From: Coptis chinensis
Taxonomy: Eukaryota; Streptophyta; Magnoliopsida; Ranunculales; Ranunculaceae
NCBI GenBank assembly: GCA_015680905.1
Contig: CM027378.1
Location: forward strand, 87,201,501 to 87,265,500
Reading direction: 5' to 3'
DNA length: 64,000 nucleotides
Shown one piece after another: positions 1 through 11,096 of the stretch; positions within the stretch are counted from its first letter, which is position 1; each line of letters opens with the position of its first letter. The translations under genes were made by a program, and so were the position numbers. A model generated the notes under the pieces. The model was not told where the DNA came from. It saw nothing but the letters and a program-made list of their open reading frames with translations, and did not search any database.

Positions 1-1015
1 TGATGATGTCCCCTTGAGGAGTTCAAAAAGATTGTCATGTAAACCCTACAGGTGGATTTATTCCGACATGACAATGAGGTTGAGTGGTACCATGGACCAA
101 AATATCGCCGATATATCCGATATATCGGTATATTGGTACACCGATATCGATATTTCCGACATATATCCACCGAATATAGAATTCTTTTTTTTCCGATATA
201 TATCGGAATTTTCGATATAAAACTTTATATCGCCGATATAATCGATATATCCGATATTTACGATATATATCGGTTGACTTTTTGACTATTTTTTAATATA
301 AATCCGATATTTCCAATATATTTCCGATATATTTCCGATATTTCCGATATTATATGTCCGATATATCCGATATTTTAAATAGTTTGGAATAGTCACCAAA
401 ATAATGGATATATCTGATATATCCGATATATATCGGTTTTTGGGTACACCGATATATTGATCGATATCGATATTTTGGGCCTTGAGTGGTACTACTCAAG
501 GACATAAGAAGTTGATTAATGTAGTTGTCAGTAACTTGACTTAATCAACGGACATTCGATATCTTAAACACGGGGAGATCAACGAGCATATAATATGAAG
601 CCCATAAACGCTGACACGTAATTTGGGATTAGGGCGGTAGTGCAACAATGGTCTTTAGTGGAATAAGTCATTTGTTGACGGACTTGGGCCGTGTGTTCTG
701 GGCGAACATGGGAATCCCAAGCCCGTTAGGAGGCCCAACCCTAATTTCTCCTCATGGTCCCTATTGTAGCATATATAAAGGAAACCTCTTTTTCTGGCCG
801 ACTTCTACACAAGAAAATTCAAGGTTTTACTCAAGAAAAATAGATCTAGAAATCGGATCCAATTTTGTGAGTGATAGAGGCCAAGTGAGAAAGGAGAGGT
901 TGGTAGATCGTTGCCCACACAACGTCCAATCTAAAGATAGGAATACAACAGAAGATCAAGAGGTTGATTCAGATTCATAGCTATTGGATTCTCAGAGTTA
1001 TCATACTGGATTTAC
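1..1015 (+). mobile_element. LTR-like fragment (family L), left end outside window
   Basis: Without the MITE at 91-481, this segment matches, in inverted orientation, about 56636-57235, through the phrases GATGATGTCCCCTTGAGGAG near position 3 and GCTATTGGATTCTCAGAGTTA near 980-1000. The inverted copy runs about 550 bp further, so the true left end lies before position 1. It contains a TATA-like ATATATAAAG at 770-779 and has no convincing coding capacity; the apparent frame at 648-980 lies within the repeat. It sits beside a Copia pol but does not resemble the LTR at the other end of that pol. I infer an LTR or LTR-derived repeat. The right edge is uncertain; similarity to the inverted copy stops at GAGTTA. 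Confidence 0.6.
91..481. mobile_element. 391-bp TIR element built of CGATAT repeats (Mutator-like MITE)
   Basis: The insertion is flanked by an exact 11-bp direct repeat TTGAGTGGTAC at 80-90 and 482-492. The copy of the host repeat at 57120-57160 (minus) has the uninterrupted target site, so both borders are fixed by comparison. The ends are inverted: GGACCAAAATATCG on the left against CGATATTTTGGGCC on the right. The interior is almost wholly degenerate CGATATATC/CCGATAT units that can fold on themselves. A 9-11 bp duplication is typical of Mutator-like elements; that class is inferred. It has no coding capacity. Confidence 0.75.
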
Positions 1016-1117
1016 AGGTATGTTTTCCAATCCAAAATCGCGAGACCATTAATTCCGCTGCGCATGGTTTTCATGGGTTGTAGAAATATTCATTCTGAAA
1101 TAACGGTTCCTACACAT

Positions 1118-2302
1118 GGAACCTTGTATACTCTGATAGGTAGTACGGTGATAGACGATGTAGCAGTGGGTGCATGTAGTAATAATTCTGAGTGCACTAA
1201 GATATGACATATGCGTTTAGGGCATATGAGTGAAAAGGGTTTGTTTGAGTTGTGCAAGCGAGGGTTTTTGAAGAATTTGAAGAAGCCAAGTATGGGGTTC
1301 TGTGAGCATTGCGTCTATGGGAAGCAGTGCAGAGTCAAGTTCAAGTCAAGCAAGCACACGACAACAAACATCCTTGACTATGTGCATACGGATGTTTAGG
1401 GACCCTCCAGGGTGGCTTCAAAGGGAGGTAACCGTTATTATGTCTCATTCATTGATGATCATACTCGCTATGTGTGGGTGTATATGATGAAATCGAAAGA
1501 TGAAGTGTTTGAGACATTTAAGAAGTGGAAGACAAGGGTTGAAAATCGCACAGATAGGAAGGTAAAGACATTACGGTCTGACAATGATATTGAGTATACC
1601 TATGGACCTTTCCAAGAGTTTTGTGTGCAACAGGGAATTTCCAGACACTGGACAGTCAGGGGCATGCCATAGCAGAATGGAATGGCAGAGAGGATAAATA
1701 GAACCTTGCTTGAAAGAGTGAGATGTTTGTTATCTAATGCCGGTCTAGGCAAAGAGTATTGGGCAGATGCAGTGTCCATGGCGTGTTACCTGTATAATAG
1801 GTCACTAGTACCAGCTATAGATTGCAGGACACCTTATGAGGTGTGGTCAGGTAACCCAGCTGATTATAGTATTTTGCGATTGTTTGGATCGACAACTTAC
1901 TACCATGTGAGGGAAAGCAAGCTAGATCCTAGAGCTAAGAAGACCATATTCTTAGGCTTCGCAAATGGGGTAAAGGGATATAGATTGTGGTGTCTAGAAT
2001 ACCACAAGTTCCTGGTCAGCAGAGATGCTACTTTTGATGAGACTTTCGTGTTATCTTTTCGTAAGCTGGAAGTAGCTGGGCAGAATGGTGAGTCTATAGA
2101 AGTTCAAGCTACTGAGCTTGAGTTGTCTGATGCAGCAGATGACCGGTTAGATCATGATGATGTACCAAATCATGGAACCACACAGCAACAGGAAGAAAAA
2201 CAAGAGCATCCGCAACTTGTAGTGGCTGACCCTAGGTCTAAGAGACAAGTTAAAGAAGTGCACAAGTATGGGCACGAAAAGCCGGTGAAACACTATGGTT
2301 AG
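1118..2302 (+). pseudogene. Copia pol remnant: GAG-pre-integrase and integrase
   Basis: The frame opens near 1118 with the pre-integrase phrase LYTLIGSTV, followed by HMRLGHMSEKGL and the HHCC zinc finger (H at HMRLGH, C at FCEHCVYGK). The integrase core follows, with Asp in DYVHTDV and in LRSDND, then NGMAERINRTLLE supplying the Glu. It ends in the connector before RT. These are features of the Tork/TNT1 lineage of Ty1/Copia. In-frame stops fall at about 1206 (TGA for the Trp of LWH), 1397 (TAG for Trp), 1670 (TAG for Gln in PQQNG) and 2300. Gag and protease are absent upstream, so the element is 5'-truncated or rearranged. It cannot make a working polyprotein. Confidence 0.9.
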
Positions 2303-3908
2303 GTGGATTTAGTGGCATATACACTGAATATTGAAGATGATGAGCCAGATAGATTCAAAGAAGCTGTTAGAGATGCTCATTACAGAGATTGGTTGGTCAG
2401 AGATGGAATCTCTTGATAAAAATCACACATGTGACCTAGTTTTATTGTCAAAGGGCAAAAAGACTATCGGCAGTAAGTGAGTGTTCAGAAAGAAAGAGGT
2501 CCTTCCTGAGTCCGACAGTACTGGGTACAAGGCAAGAGTGGTAGTAAAAGGTTTTTCACAGAAGGAAGGAGTCGACTACAATGAGGTATTTTCCCCGGTG
2601 GTCAAACATACGTCAATTTGTGTGTTATTGAGTTTAGTTGCTCACTTCGACTTGGAGTTAGAGCAACTTGATGTGAAAATTGCTTTCTTGCATTGGGACT
2701 TGGATGAAGAGATCTATATGAGACAACCTGAAGGGTTTGTCGTTGCTGAGAAAGAAGATCATGTATGCAAATTGAATCGGTCACTGTACGGGTTAAAGCA
2801 ATCGCCCAGGCAATGGTACAAGCGTTTTAACACGTTCATGATGCAACATGAATATACCCGAAGTAAGTATGATTATTGTGTTTACTTTCGTAGGCTTCGT
2901 GGTAATGACTTCATCTATCTCCTGCTTTATGTGGATGACATGCTTATTGCTTCCAAAAGCATAGTGGAGATATACAAGTTGAAATCTCAACTTAGCTCTG
3001 AGTTAATTTGAGATGAAAGACTTAGGTGGAGCCAAGAAGATACTGGGCATGGAGATTGACAGAGATAGGCAGAATCGACGGATAGTTGTATCTCAGAAGA
3101 AATAATACATTCAGAAAGTACTTTCGCGTTTTGGTATGGAGAATGCAAAGTCGGTTTCTACGCCTTTGGCTGGGCATTTTAGGCTTTCAGCTAAATTCTC
3201 TCTTAGTTCGGCGGAGGAACAAAAGCATATGACACATGTTTCTTATGCTAATGTAGTGGACAGTTTGATCTATGCTATAGTGCACTGCGCCGGACATTTC
3301 AGGCGATTAGTTGTTGTAGCGGTATATGGCTAATCCTGGGAAGCAGTATTGGGAGGCAGTAAAATAGGTATTAAGGTACTTGAAGGGTACTTTGGATGTG
3401 GGATTAGTTTATGGTGGAGGCACTTGTTATGTCAGTGGATATGTGGATTCAGATTATGTAGGTGATCTAGATAGACGACGACTGACGACCGACTACTGGT
3501 TATGTGTTTATGATGCATGGTGCACGGGTTAGTTGGAGGTCTATGTTATAGGCTACAGTTGTTCTATCTACTATTGGGGCAGAGTATATGGCAGTGGCAG
3601 AGGCAAAGGCAGTGAAAAAGGCATTATGACTTCGAGGTCTTCTGGATGATATGGGTATTGAGCAGAACAATGTTGTTTTGCATTGTGCTAGTCAGAGTGA
3701 TATTCATTTGGCAAAAAACCAGGTTCATCATGCTCGGACCAAGCATATTGATGTCCATTATCACTTTATACGGGATGTCATTGAGGATGGTGATGTAGCA
3801 CTTGAGAAAATGAACACTCATGACAATCATGCTGATATGCTGACTAAGGTTGTCACCAGAGTTAAGTTCCAACACTGTTTGGACTTGCTCCAAATCCTAC
3901 ATGCTTGA
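2303..3908 (+). pseudogene. Copia pol remnant: reverse transcriptase and RNase H
   Basis: It continues the same polyprotein. EPDRFKEAV near 2345 is the usual start of Copia RT. The best frame, 2481-3011, carries VFRKKEVLPES, KARVVVKGFSQKEGVDY, LDVKIAFLHWDLDEEIYM and the catalytic YVDDMLIAS near 2930. A frameshift at 3010 leads to MKDLGGAKKILGMEID, then SVSTPLAGHF at 3150-3180. The RNase H section continues in two frames to 3908 and ends with HNHADMLTKVV, the usual Copia C-terminus. Breaks include TGA near 2414, TAA at 3103, TAG at 3366 and a frameshift near 3290. The LTR that follows supports a 3' end of the element. Confidence 0.9.
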
Positions 3909-4029
3909 TAGAGCCCTTTGTGGGCATGGCCCTTAGGGGTAGATCGACTGCGAGTTTCTGGATGGATGTGTTCTTGCTGGATGTGTTCGGCTCGATTTTA
4001 TGTGTTAAAATCTCACCGAGGTGGAGAAT

Positions 4030-4632
4030 TGTAGAGAAAAAAAATGTTTTCTCATTCTGGTGTGAAGGGCGCGGCCTGCACTTCATTTACACTTGGGCAA
4101 GGCGCGACCCGCACTCATGACTTTGGTGACTTATAGGCTCTTCAGTGCGACTCACGCTCAACTTTGCCTGGTCGAGGGCGCGACCCGCGCTCAACTTTAT
4201 TTCAGCACGAATTTGTCCTTTTTCAAAAGTTTTCTGAAATAGTTTAAATATAGGTTTTTCCTGTAGAAACCTAACTTTTTCCAAAACCAAGAAAGAGAGA
4301 GATTATAAGAGAGCAATTCTTTTTGAGTTGAGTGTTCATTCTTTGTGAGTGAATTGAGAGACTTGTAATCTGTTACTCCGGATATTTAGTAAAGTTTAGA
4401 ACTCGCAGTGTGGACGTAGGTAAATTGCCGAACCACGATATATCTCGTCTTGTGGTTTGTTCTTCTTTTACATTAGTTGTTTTACTTTAGATACTTGTTA
4501 TTTGATATTGAAAAGTGTTGGGATTATTTTGGAAGGTGTTGAAGTCTTGTCTAGTAATAAGGATCGATTCTTGTATAGGATTAATCTATTGTAATAGATA
4601 ACGTTATTTCCGCAGTGTTATATTCATAACAA
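4030..4632 (+). mobile_element. 3' LTR of the Tork-like Copia element
   Basis: About 120 bp after the end of pol, a purine-rich tract (GAGGTGGAGAA) immediately precedes TGTAGAG, the arrangement of polypurine tract and LTR start in Tork elements. The segment holds GCGCGACCCGC repeats, a TTTAAATATAGG box near 4241, and the CCACGATATATCTCGTC...TTCCGC phrase common near the 3' end of Tork LTRs. It ends near ATTCATAACA, where recognisable F-box coding sequence starts on the other strand. No matching 5' LTR is visible upstream of pol. The end is placed to within about 5 bp. Confidence 0.65.
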
Positions 4633-5589
4633 CAAAGTGACTATAATGTTCTCCAAAACTACCGTATTCCTTAACAAAAACGCGCGCATAAAATTTTAGG
4701 ACATTCTCGTCATGGCTGCTGTCATAGTGGGCATTAATACATCTGAGGCGATTGAAACTGTGTTGCAGTGACAACGCTTCTTCCCAGTCCTTTTCCTTCT
4801 CATCTGTGTTACTTCCCTAATCACGTGAAAACGAAAAAAATTAGAACTTAAACTAGTCTAAGACATAGCAACAGATACATTTATGAAAAACTCTTTAAAT
4901 ATTGATGAACATATGATAAGACAGTTTGAATAAAGTGTTTGATACCTGAATTACTTCCAAGTCGAGAATTTCTACACAAGGAGCACCCTTCAAAATTGCA
5001 AGGGATCCAATACAGGGAACACTTCGTAGTTTGAAACATCTCAATTTTGAAAATGGATTGAGCAGCTGATCCCACATAAGCTTAGAGTCTGGTGAAGCCT
5101 GTAAATAAAAACAGTTGAGCACTAATTAAGACAATCAGATTCAACTCATAAAATGTTCAATGTGGAAAACAAAAGGGTCGGAAATGCAGTGAACATTGCT
5201 ATTTTCCTCTTCCGGCAAGCAAAAACTTTGTTTTGTCGGATGGGCTACATATATACTTTGTATGGTAAATGCTACTTGCATTTATTTACTTTACGAGGTT
5301 TCGAATTGCCAATTAATTCAGCACAACCTTGTTTTGGCATAATTGGAATTTGGAAAACTTTCGAGAATTGGCCATAAGCAGTATAGGACAGCTACTTGGT
5401 GATCAGAAAAACAAAAAAAAAAACTTAAAAGTGATAAAACGCTCAATAGTAAAGAATCCATGTTGGATAACATTGAATCTTGATATTTTGATAGCCACAT
5501 CTTTTTAAGATCAAATTTTCCAAAACAGGATGGTTCAAGACAAGTTCACCGTTAGAATCACCTTTAGGAAGCTCAGCTTTAAACAATAT

Positions 5590-5993
5590 GAAAACACTAT
5601 GGAAAGGAAAGGAAAATAAGAGTGGTATACTTTTTCCATAGTTTTTAAGGTGTTTGTTTAACCATGGAAAGAAAATGAGCTTTTCCATAGGGAAACAAAA
5701 TCATGGAAATAGAAAAGATTTTGTATCCTTAGTTAATCCCTGTAAATTTTGAGGAAAATAAAGGAAATGAATAGCTAGGGGCTTCCTAATAGCACGCCCA
5801 ACAATACACTTATTCATTTCCATAACTTTTACAAACAAACATTATTATTTTTTTTCCCAGTTTTTACTTTTTTTTCCCCAGTTTACCAAACACACACCAT
5901 TTTAGAATTATTTTATCTCCATTCCATTCTATAATGGACTACCCATTTTATTTCATTTCCCTTCCATTAGCTAAAATTTATCAAACACACCCT
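5590..5993. mobile_element. MITE-like insertion in the F-box exon (404 bp)
   Basis: ATAT is duplicated at 5586-5589 and 5994-5997. Removing the segment joins the flanks into the LRR phrase HLKTI-LFKAE with codons in register, so the borders are well supported. The right end reads TATCAAACACACCCT on the plus strand, like Tourist/Harbinger termini. A related inverted motif AAGGTGTTTGTTT starts at 5647, so a smaller TIR element may lie inside a composite insertion. It has no coding capacity. The superfamily is inferred. Confidence 0.6.
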
Positions 5994-6156
5994 ATATTGT
6001 TTTAAGATGGCCAGTTGAACAAATCACATCTGGAAGCTGGAAACAATTATCTCCCATTGAATATAACTTAAATACTTCAATCTTTGAAGTAAATAGAAAG
6101 TTAGGTAACTTGTAAGACATTTTTCCATGACGAAGATCAAAAAATACCTCCTTAAT

Positions 6157-6632
6157 GTGTTTGCTTACATACACTTGAGGATAGAAAGGAAAGGAAAAGT
6201 CTAGTGTGGTCCACATTTTCCATAAATTTAGTGTGTTTGTTTGCTATGGAAAAGAAAATTGCTTTTCCCTTGTGAAAACTAAACTACGGCAAGGAAGGAG
6301 TTTTCGAGTATGTGGCTCAACCCTCGGATTTGAGAGGAATGGAAAAGGACTAGTTTCTTTTCTTTTTCTTAACATTTGCATAACAAACTGTCATGGAAAA
6401 AGAAAAGGGAAATAAAATTTAATAAAAAATATATAGTTTTCTATTACTTTCATTTCTTAAGTTTTGGCTTCACAAATATTATAGATTCCATTTTTAGGTT
6501 TTCTTTTCCTTTTCCAAAATAACCAAATATAAGCATCAAAAAGAAAAATCCATTACATTATTTTCTTTATCCATAGTGGACCACTCGTAGGTTTTTCTTT
6601 CCTTTTCTCAAGTGAGTGAGTAAACAAACACA
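6157..6632. mobile_element. MITE with ~55-60 bp imperfect TIRs in the F-box exon (476 bp)
   Basis: The left end TGTGTTTGCTTACATACACTT and the inverse of the right end (6590-6632) match over nearly 60 bp, including CACTTGAG and GTGGTCCAC. The flanks read TCCTTAA (6150-6156) and TCCACTTAA (6633-6641), an imperfect 7-9 bp target duplication as in hAT elements. Removal restores the LRR reading frame WLRLAFKW-xVKEVFFDLR. It is non-coding. The hAT assignment is an inference from the duplication length. Confidence 0.65.
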
Positions 6633-7009
6633 TCCACTTAAATGCAAGACGCAACCAATGTATCAAGTCAACCTGAAGCAAAGCAATAGTTGAAACCCAG
6701 ATGAAGTTTGTGAATACCAGAAGACGAAAAAGCAGAAAGCGATCAACAAAGTCCATGGATTCATCATTAACATAGGTTTTCTTTATGCAAAGGCAGTTAT
6801 TCTTTTGCCTTTTTCTCTTCCAGTACGGCGGCAGTAAATTCCAGAGAATATAGTCAAAGTTCAAAACTTGGACAAATTTCCATAGGTACCTCCATCTTTT
6901 TGATACAAGAATTGTTTGTAATTTCATCTGTTGTTGTTGCTGCATCAGTCTTCACTTTCTTCCTCCTTGTGTTGCTGAATTTTGGAAGCAGGAACGTGTT
7001 TTCTTCCAT

Positions 7010-7582
7010 TGTGATTTCCGGTGATGTTTCACAGATGACAAAGCGAAGTCTCTTTTATTATGGTATCCGCTACGGTCACCTTCTATTTTGTGTTGGGCAG
7101 ACTGAACGAATAGTAGAATGTAAAGAGAGGACACAAAGGGTAAGATATCCAATTAATGTAGTACTCTTTCAGAAAGACTGGAATGGGTGGAGTAACTTTC
7201 TCTTCTTCCCTTGCTTGTTCTCTCATTTTTCAAGGAATCATGGGAACAGCCCATATATATAACAGAAAAGACCAACGTGCCAAAAGTTTCATGCAAACTC
7301 AATTCCAGTATGTATATGCTTCAAGCGATTTCTGCATGTAGGCCGTTTGGTATGTGTTATTTCTGCTCACGGTAGCCGTTCGAAAAGAAAAGTTTTCATT
7401 TGATACGATAATGCCGTTTGAAACAACATAAAACGGCAAGGTTCGGTCGTGGTAGTCACAACCAAACTACATGACTGGGCCGTTTGGAATTTTCAACAGA
7501 AAAAGGTCATGTGATTATTTAGTTCAGATCCCTCAAAACACCAAATTGCCCAACAGGCCAGTGATTATGCAGAGTGAAAAAC
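7010..7582. other. Noncoding stretch between F-box pseudogene and LINE
   Basis: It holds the presumed 5' flank of the minus-strand F-box pseudogene. GGCCGTTTGG occurs twice, near 7342 and 7479, bracketing a short segment with GCCGTTTGAAAC and AAACGGC. They look like transposon-edge motifs, but I cannot fix borders or a target duplication. The frames here have no family features. Confidence 0.4.
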
Positions 7583-7840
7583 ATGGATATGGCACTGGAT
7601 GAGGCCCTCAAAAGCTTCTCGGGGAAAGAGGGGCCGAGTTACCCACGCGAGGAAAGAGGCAGCGCAACAATAGAATCTGATACATAACAGAGTGAGCAAC
7701 AAGTGACGCCAATTGCTGAAACTCATGACACAACTGCTGGAAGGCAAGAGAAGGTAGAGAAACCATCAGAAACTAAGAGTACGTGGGCTGAGGTTATTGG
7801 GAAGAAATCAGTAGGAAGTGATACTCTATCGTTTGTACAT
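7583..7840 (+). pseudogene. LINE ORF1 N-terminal remnant
   Basis: The frame starting MDMALDEALKSF runs to a TAA near 7684 and continues in the same frame to TWAEVIGKKSVGSDTLSFV, a phrase typical of the start of plant LINE ORF1 (the RNA-binding, gag-like protein). The frame dissolves into an oligo-T run at 7841. The RNA-recognition and zinc-knuckle regions are missing, so only about 85 codons of a protein that normally exceeds 300 are present. Confidence 0.65.
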
Positions 7841-8221
7841 CTTTTTTTTTTTTTTCTTTTTCAATATATCACTTTTTAAGCTTCAATATGGTTTTTTGTT
7901 ATGTTTCTTCATTTCGGTGTTGCAAATTTTTAAGCTTTGTTGGGTTTTCTTTATTGTTATCATTGTTTGATTAGTTCAGTATTTTTTGTGGTTTTATTGT
8001 TTGTTGGAAACAGTTCAACATCGGGTTCTTTATTTTCTTAAAGAAGGTTGTGGAAAGCAGAGTAATTTGGAAGTGGCAAATTGGGGTAGAGGAGACGGAG
8101 ACGAAGGCTGGATTGTATTAAACATAAAGAATGAAGTTGGCGGAGTAGAGGAGACGGAGACGAAGGCTGGGATGTTGGTGGTTTAACAGGTTATTTCCTG
8201 GTTTAACAGCCTCTTATCTCA
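7841..8221. other. T-rich break and 29-bp direct repeat between LINE ORF1 and ORF2
   Basis: An oligo-T tract (7842-7856) and T-rich sequence replace most of ORF1. At about 8083-8112 and 8142-8171 a unit ending GTAGAGGAGACGGAGACGAAGGCTGG is directly repeated. A short frame at 7986-8186 covers the repeat but has no recognisable domain. It may be the very end of ORF1. Confidence 0.5.
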
Positions 8222-9507
8222 ATGAATGTTATATATTGGAATATAAGGGGAGCCAGAAAAACAAATGCTATTGACAGATTAAGAGAAATTACCACCTCTC
8301 ACAATCCTGACATAGTATGTATAGCAGAGCCAATGATCAGACCGCATACAAGCAATTTAGTAACTTTAATTCCTAACTATTTCGCTACTCAGTTTATCCA
8401 TAATGACACCCAAGAGAGATAATGACACCCAAGAGAGATTGGGTAATCTATGGATTCTTGTCAAAGAAGGTACTATAGTATCCACCATCCACTCATCAGA
8501 TCAACATATTTCAGTCCTTATAGATGACTGTGTGATCTCTTTTGTACACGCCAACTGCAATCTAGGCCACAGAAGAAGACTATGGAGCGAATTAGAGGTA
8601 CTCAACCCCACCCAACCGTGGTTGGTCATAGGAGACTTCAATTGTGTTCTCAGATATGAAGAAAAACAAGGAGGGCTACCACCTAACAGAATTGCCATGA
8701 ATGAGTTTCATGCTTGCATTAACACATGTCAACTGATAGAAAGTTCTTTTGATGGTATGGAGTTCACTTGGTCGAATAACCAAAAGGACTAGGAGACAGG
8801 TGTCCAAGCTTGATAGAGCTTTCTTCAATTCAGCTTGGAATCAAAAATATGGAGGGTGGAAATACAAAGTGGGGTCTAGAAACGCTTCCGATCACGCTCC
8901 CTTGATTGGTATGCATTCTTTGATCCCCAAACCAAAGAACTCTCCTTTCAGATTCAATAAGGTGTGGAGTACACATCCAACCTTTATGGATATGGTTCAG
9001 AGCAACTGGAATCAGGTGGTAACTGGGGGTCCTATCATTCAGGTGATGAAGAAACTTCAAAGGCTCAAGGCAGAAATCAAAGTATGGAATCATGAAGTGT
9101 TTGGGCATTTGGACACCAATATAAGAAAGGCAGAAGGCGAACTTATGCATACCCAAGCTAGAGCGGACCAACTACTATATGATTTACCTTTGCAGAATTT
9201 GGTTATACAGAAGCAAGAACTTCTCGAAACGGCCAGGAATAATAGAGCAAGCCTCTGGAGACAGAAAAGCAGACTGAAATTCGATGAAGAGATGGATTGC
9301 AACTCAGAATACTTCCATAACACATTAAAGTTCCGACAAAGGAGCGGCTATAATCTCTCGAATTGGAAACCGAGGAAGGGTTTTGTTAAGCGACCAAAGA
9401 AAGACATAAGAGATTACATCATCCGGTTTTATGAAGAAAAATACAAAGAAGTACCAACTGTACAAGGCGACCGGCTCTACGTTTGGTCCCCAATCTTGTG
9501 TAAATGA
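8222..9507 (+). pseudogene. LINE ORF2, endonuclease domain
   Basis: It starts MNVIYWNIRGARK, the standard N-terminus of the exonuclease-endonuclease-phosphatase domain that nicks target DNA for target-primed reverse transcription. Catalytic landmarks follow: Glu in VCIAEP (8320), WLVIGDFNCVL (8622-8655) and SDHAPLIG (8889-8910). A 19-bp tandem duplication at 8402-8439 (TAATGACACCCAAGAGAGA twice) introduces TAA and shifts the frame. A second frameshift lies near 8785, between EFTWSNNQK and RRQVSKLDRAF. The last third (to 9507) is the linker to RT. Confidence 0.88.
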
Positions 9508-9519
9508 GAAGACAATTTC

Positions 9520-11096
9520 ATGCTCACCATGATACCTGATTATGCAGAAATAGAGCAAGTTGTGTTTGCCATGAAAACAGATAGCTCTCCTGGCCCAGAT
9601 GGTTTTCAGGGACACTTTTATCACCAATGCTGGCCTACAATCAAGTTGGAGGTATGCAGAGCAGTCCAATCTTTCTTCATCCAAGTGATAGTGCCTAAGG
9701 GTCTAAACTCAAACTTTGTCACTTTGATTCCGAAGGTGAAAAATGCACGTAAACTCAGCAACTTCAGACCTATATGTGTTGGTAACTTTCTTATGAAGAT
9801 TATATCAAAGCTTTTGCAGCTGAGACTTAACACGATTGCCGACAAAATTATCACAAAAGAACAGATAGGTTTTGTTCCAGCGAGATCAGCTCAGTCTTCG
9901 ATTGCCTTAGCTTCTGAGCTCTTTAATGAGATGAAAACAAAAAGACATGGTGGGAATGTGGCAATAAAACTTGATATATCTCAAGCATACGATTCTATAA
10001 GTTGGAACTTCTTATGTCAAGTTTTAAGTAAATTGGGCTTTTCCAGTACTTGGATCAAATGGATAAAAGCAATTATGAGTTCGGCGTTCATATCAGTTAT
10101 GCTTAATGGTGGCCCTATTGGTTTTTTCTCCATGGGAAGGGGCCTCAAACAAGGAGACCCTCTTTCTCCCTTGTTATTTGCTATCCCAGAAGATACTCTA
10201 AGTAGGGGCTTTCACCACTTAAGAACACTTCGCCTGGTCAAGCCAATGGTTACTTTCAGGGACTTTCAAGCTCCTAGTCACCTCTTTTTTGCCGATGACA
10301 TCATCATATTCGTAAATGGTGATATAAGAGGTCTGAGGCACATCAACAATCTGTTGGGTAGATATCGGTTGGCATCCGGCGATTGCTTGAATAAAGACAA
10401 GTCCAAGATCTTTATGAGTGGTTTTGGACAATTGAAAAGGAGGGCAATCTGAGGGCTCTATCGATTCCCGAAGGCTTTCTACCAGAAAAATACTTGGGAG
10501 TATCCATGGTGCAAGGGCGAATAACAAGACAGACAGTGACCCCAGTCCTAGATAAGATTAAGAAGAAACTCACTTGCTGGAAGGGTAGAAATCTTTCTTT
10601 CCAAGGAAGAAACATTCTTATCAAAGCCGTGTTGTGCAGTATACCAATCTATAATATGGCAGTATATAAATGGCCGTCTTCTATCATAAAGGAAGCAGAG
10701 ACACTCATGCGAAACTTCTTATGGACAGGGGACCCTTCAAAAAGGAGAATCACGACAGTGAGTTGGGAAAAATCATGCAAGCCTGTTCAAGAAGGAGGGA
10801 TTGGAATTAAGAGGATGAGAGAAATTAACCTTTCTATGCAGATGAAACTAGCCTGGTTGATCTTAAATGGTAAAGATGACTTCGCCATGCTCATGAGATC
10901 TAAATTCACCAGAAGGAATGGAGGTTTTATTCATAACCATAAACTATCCTCGATCTGGCCAGGAATCAAGGAAGCACTCTTTGAGGTTACAACCAGAAGT
11001 CAATGGATTATTGGGAATGGTAACAAGGTCGACATTTGGAGAGATAATTGGCTCGGGGACTTTTTCTCTACAACAACAACTCATGCACTTGAGTGA
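9520..11096 (+). pseudogene. LINE ORF2, reverse transcriptase domain
   Basis: The landmarks of non-LTR RT appear in order: SSPGPDGFQGHFY (9580), VTLIPKVKNARKLSNFRPI (9718-9775), EQIGFVPARSAQSS, KLDISQAYDSISWNFL (9966-10013), GRGLKQGDPLSPLLFA (10137-10185) and the catalytic FFADDIIIF (10288-10314). A frameshift near 10450 separates the RT core from the thumb (GVSMVQGRITRQTV onward), where CWKGRNLSFQGRNILIKAVL is typical. Although broken, the conserved acidic pair of FADD is unmutated. It copies LINE RNA at the nicked target in an active element. Confidence 0.92.

Larger units (their letters stand above)
4634..7009 (-). pseudogene. F-box/LRR/FBD-type pseudogene
   Basis: The family consists of substrate adaptors of SCF ubiquitin ligases, with an N-terminal F-box, leucine-rich repeats and a C-terminal FBD domain. 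On the minus strand it opens with MEENTFLLPKF at 7009. Only the end of the F-box survives (SKRWRYLWKFVQVLNFD at 6885-6835), so roughly half of it appears deleted. Then come FVDRFLLF (6765), WLRLAFKW (6655), VKEVFFDLRHGKMSYKLPNF (6155-6095), QLPDVICSTGHLKTI (6035-5990), GELVLNHPVLENLILKRCG (5555-5500), a spliced-looking exon 5098-4946 (SKLRCFKL, APCVEILDLEV; flanked by AG and GT) and a last exon from 4816 (ENVLKFYARVFVKEYG). Two MITEs interrupt it and the Copia LTR cuts off its 3' end. It is the only recognisable host gene here. Confidence 0.8.

Noticed and set aside
1-480. CGATAT tract as a centromeric satellite
   Set aside because: It has defined inverted ends and a flanking 11-bp duplication, so a transposed element explains it better.
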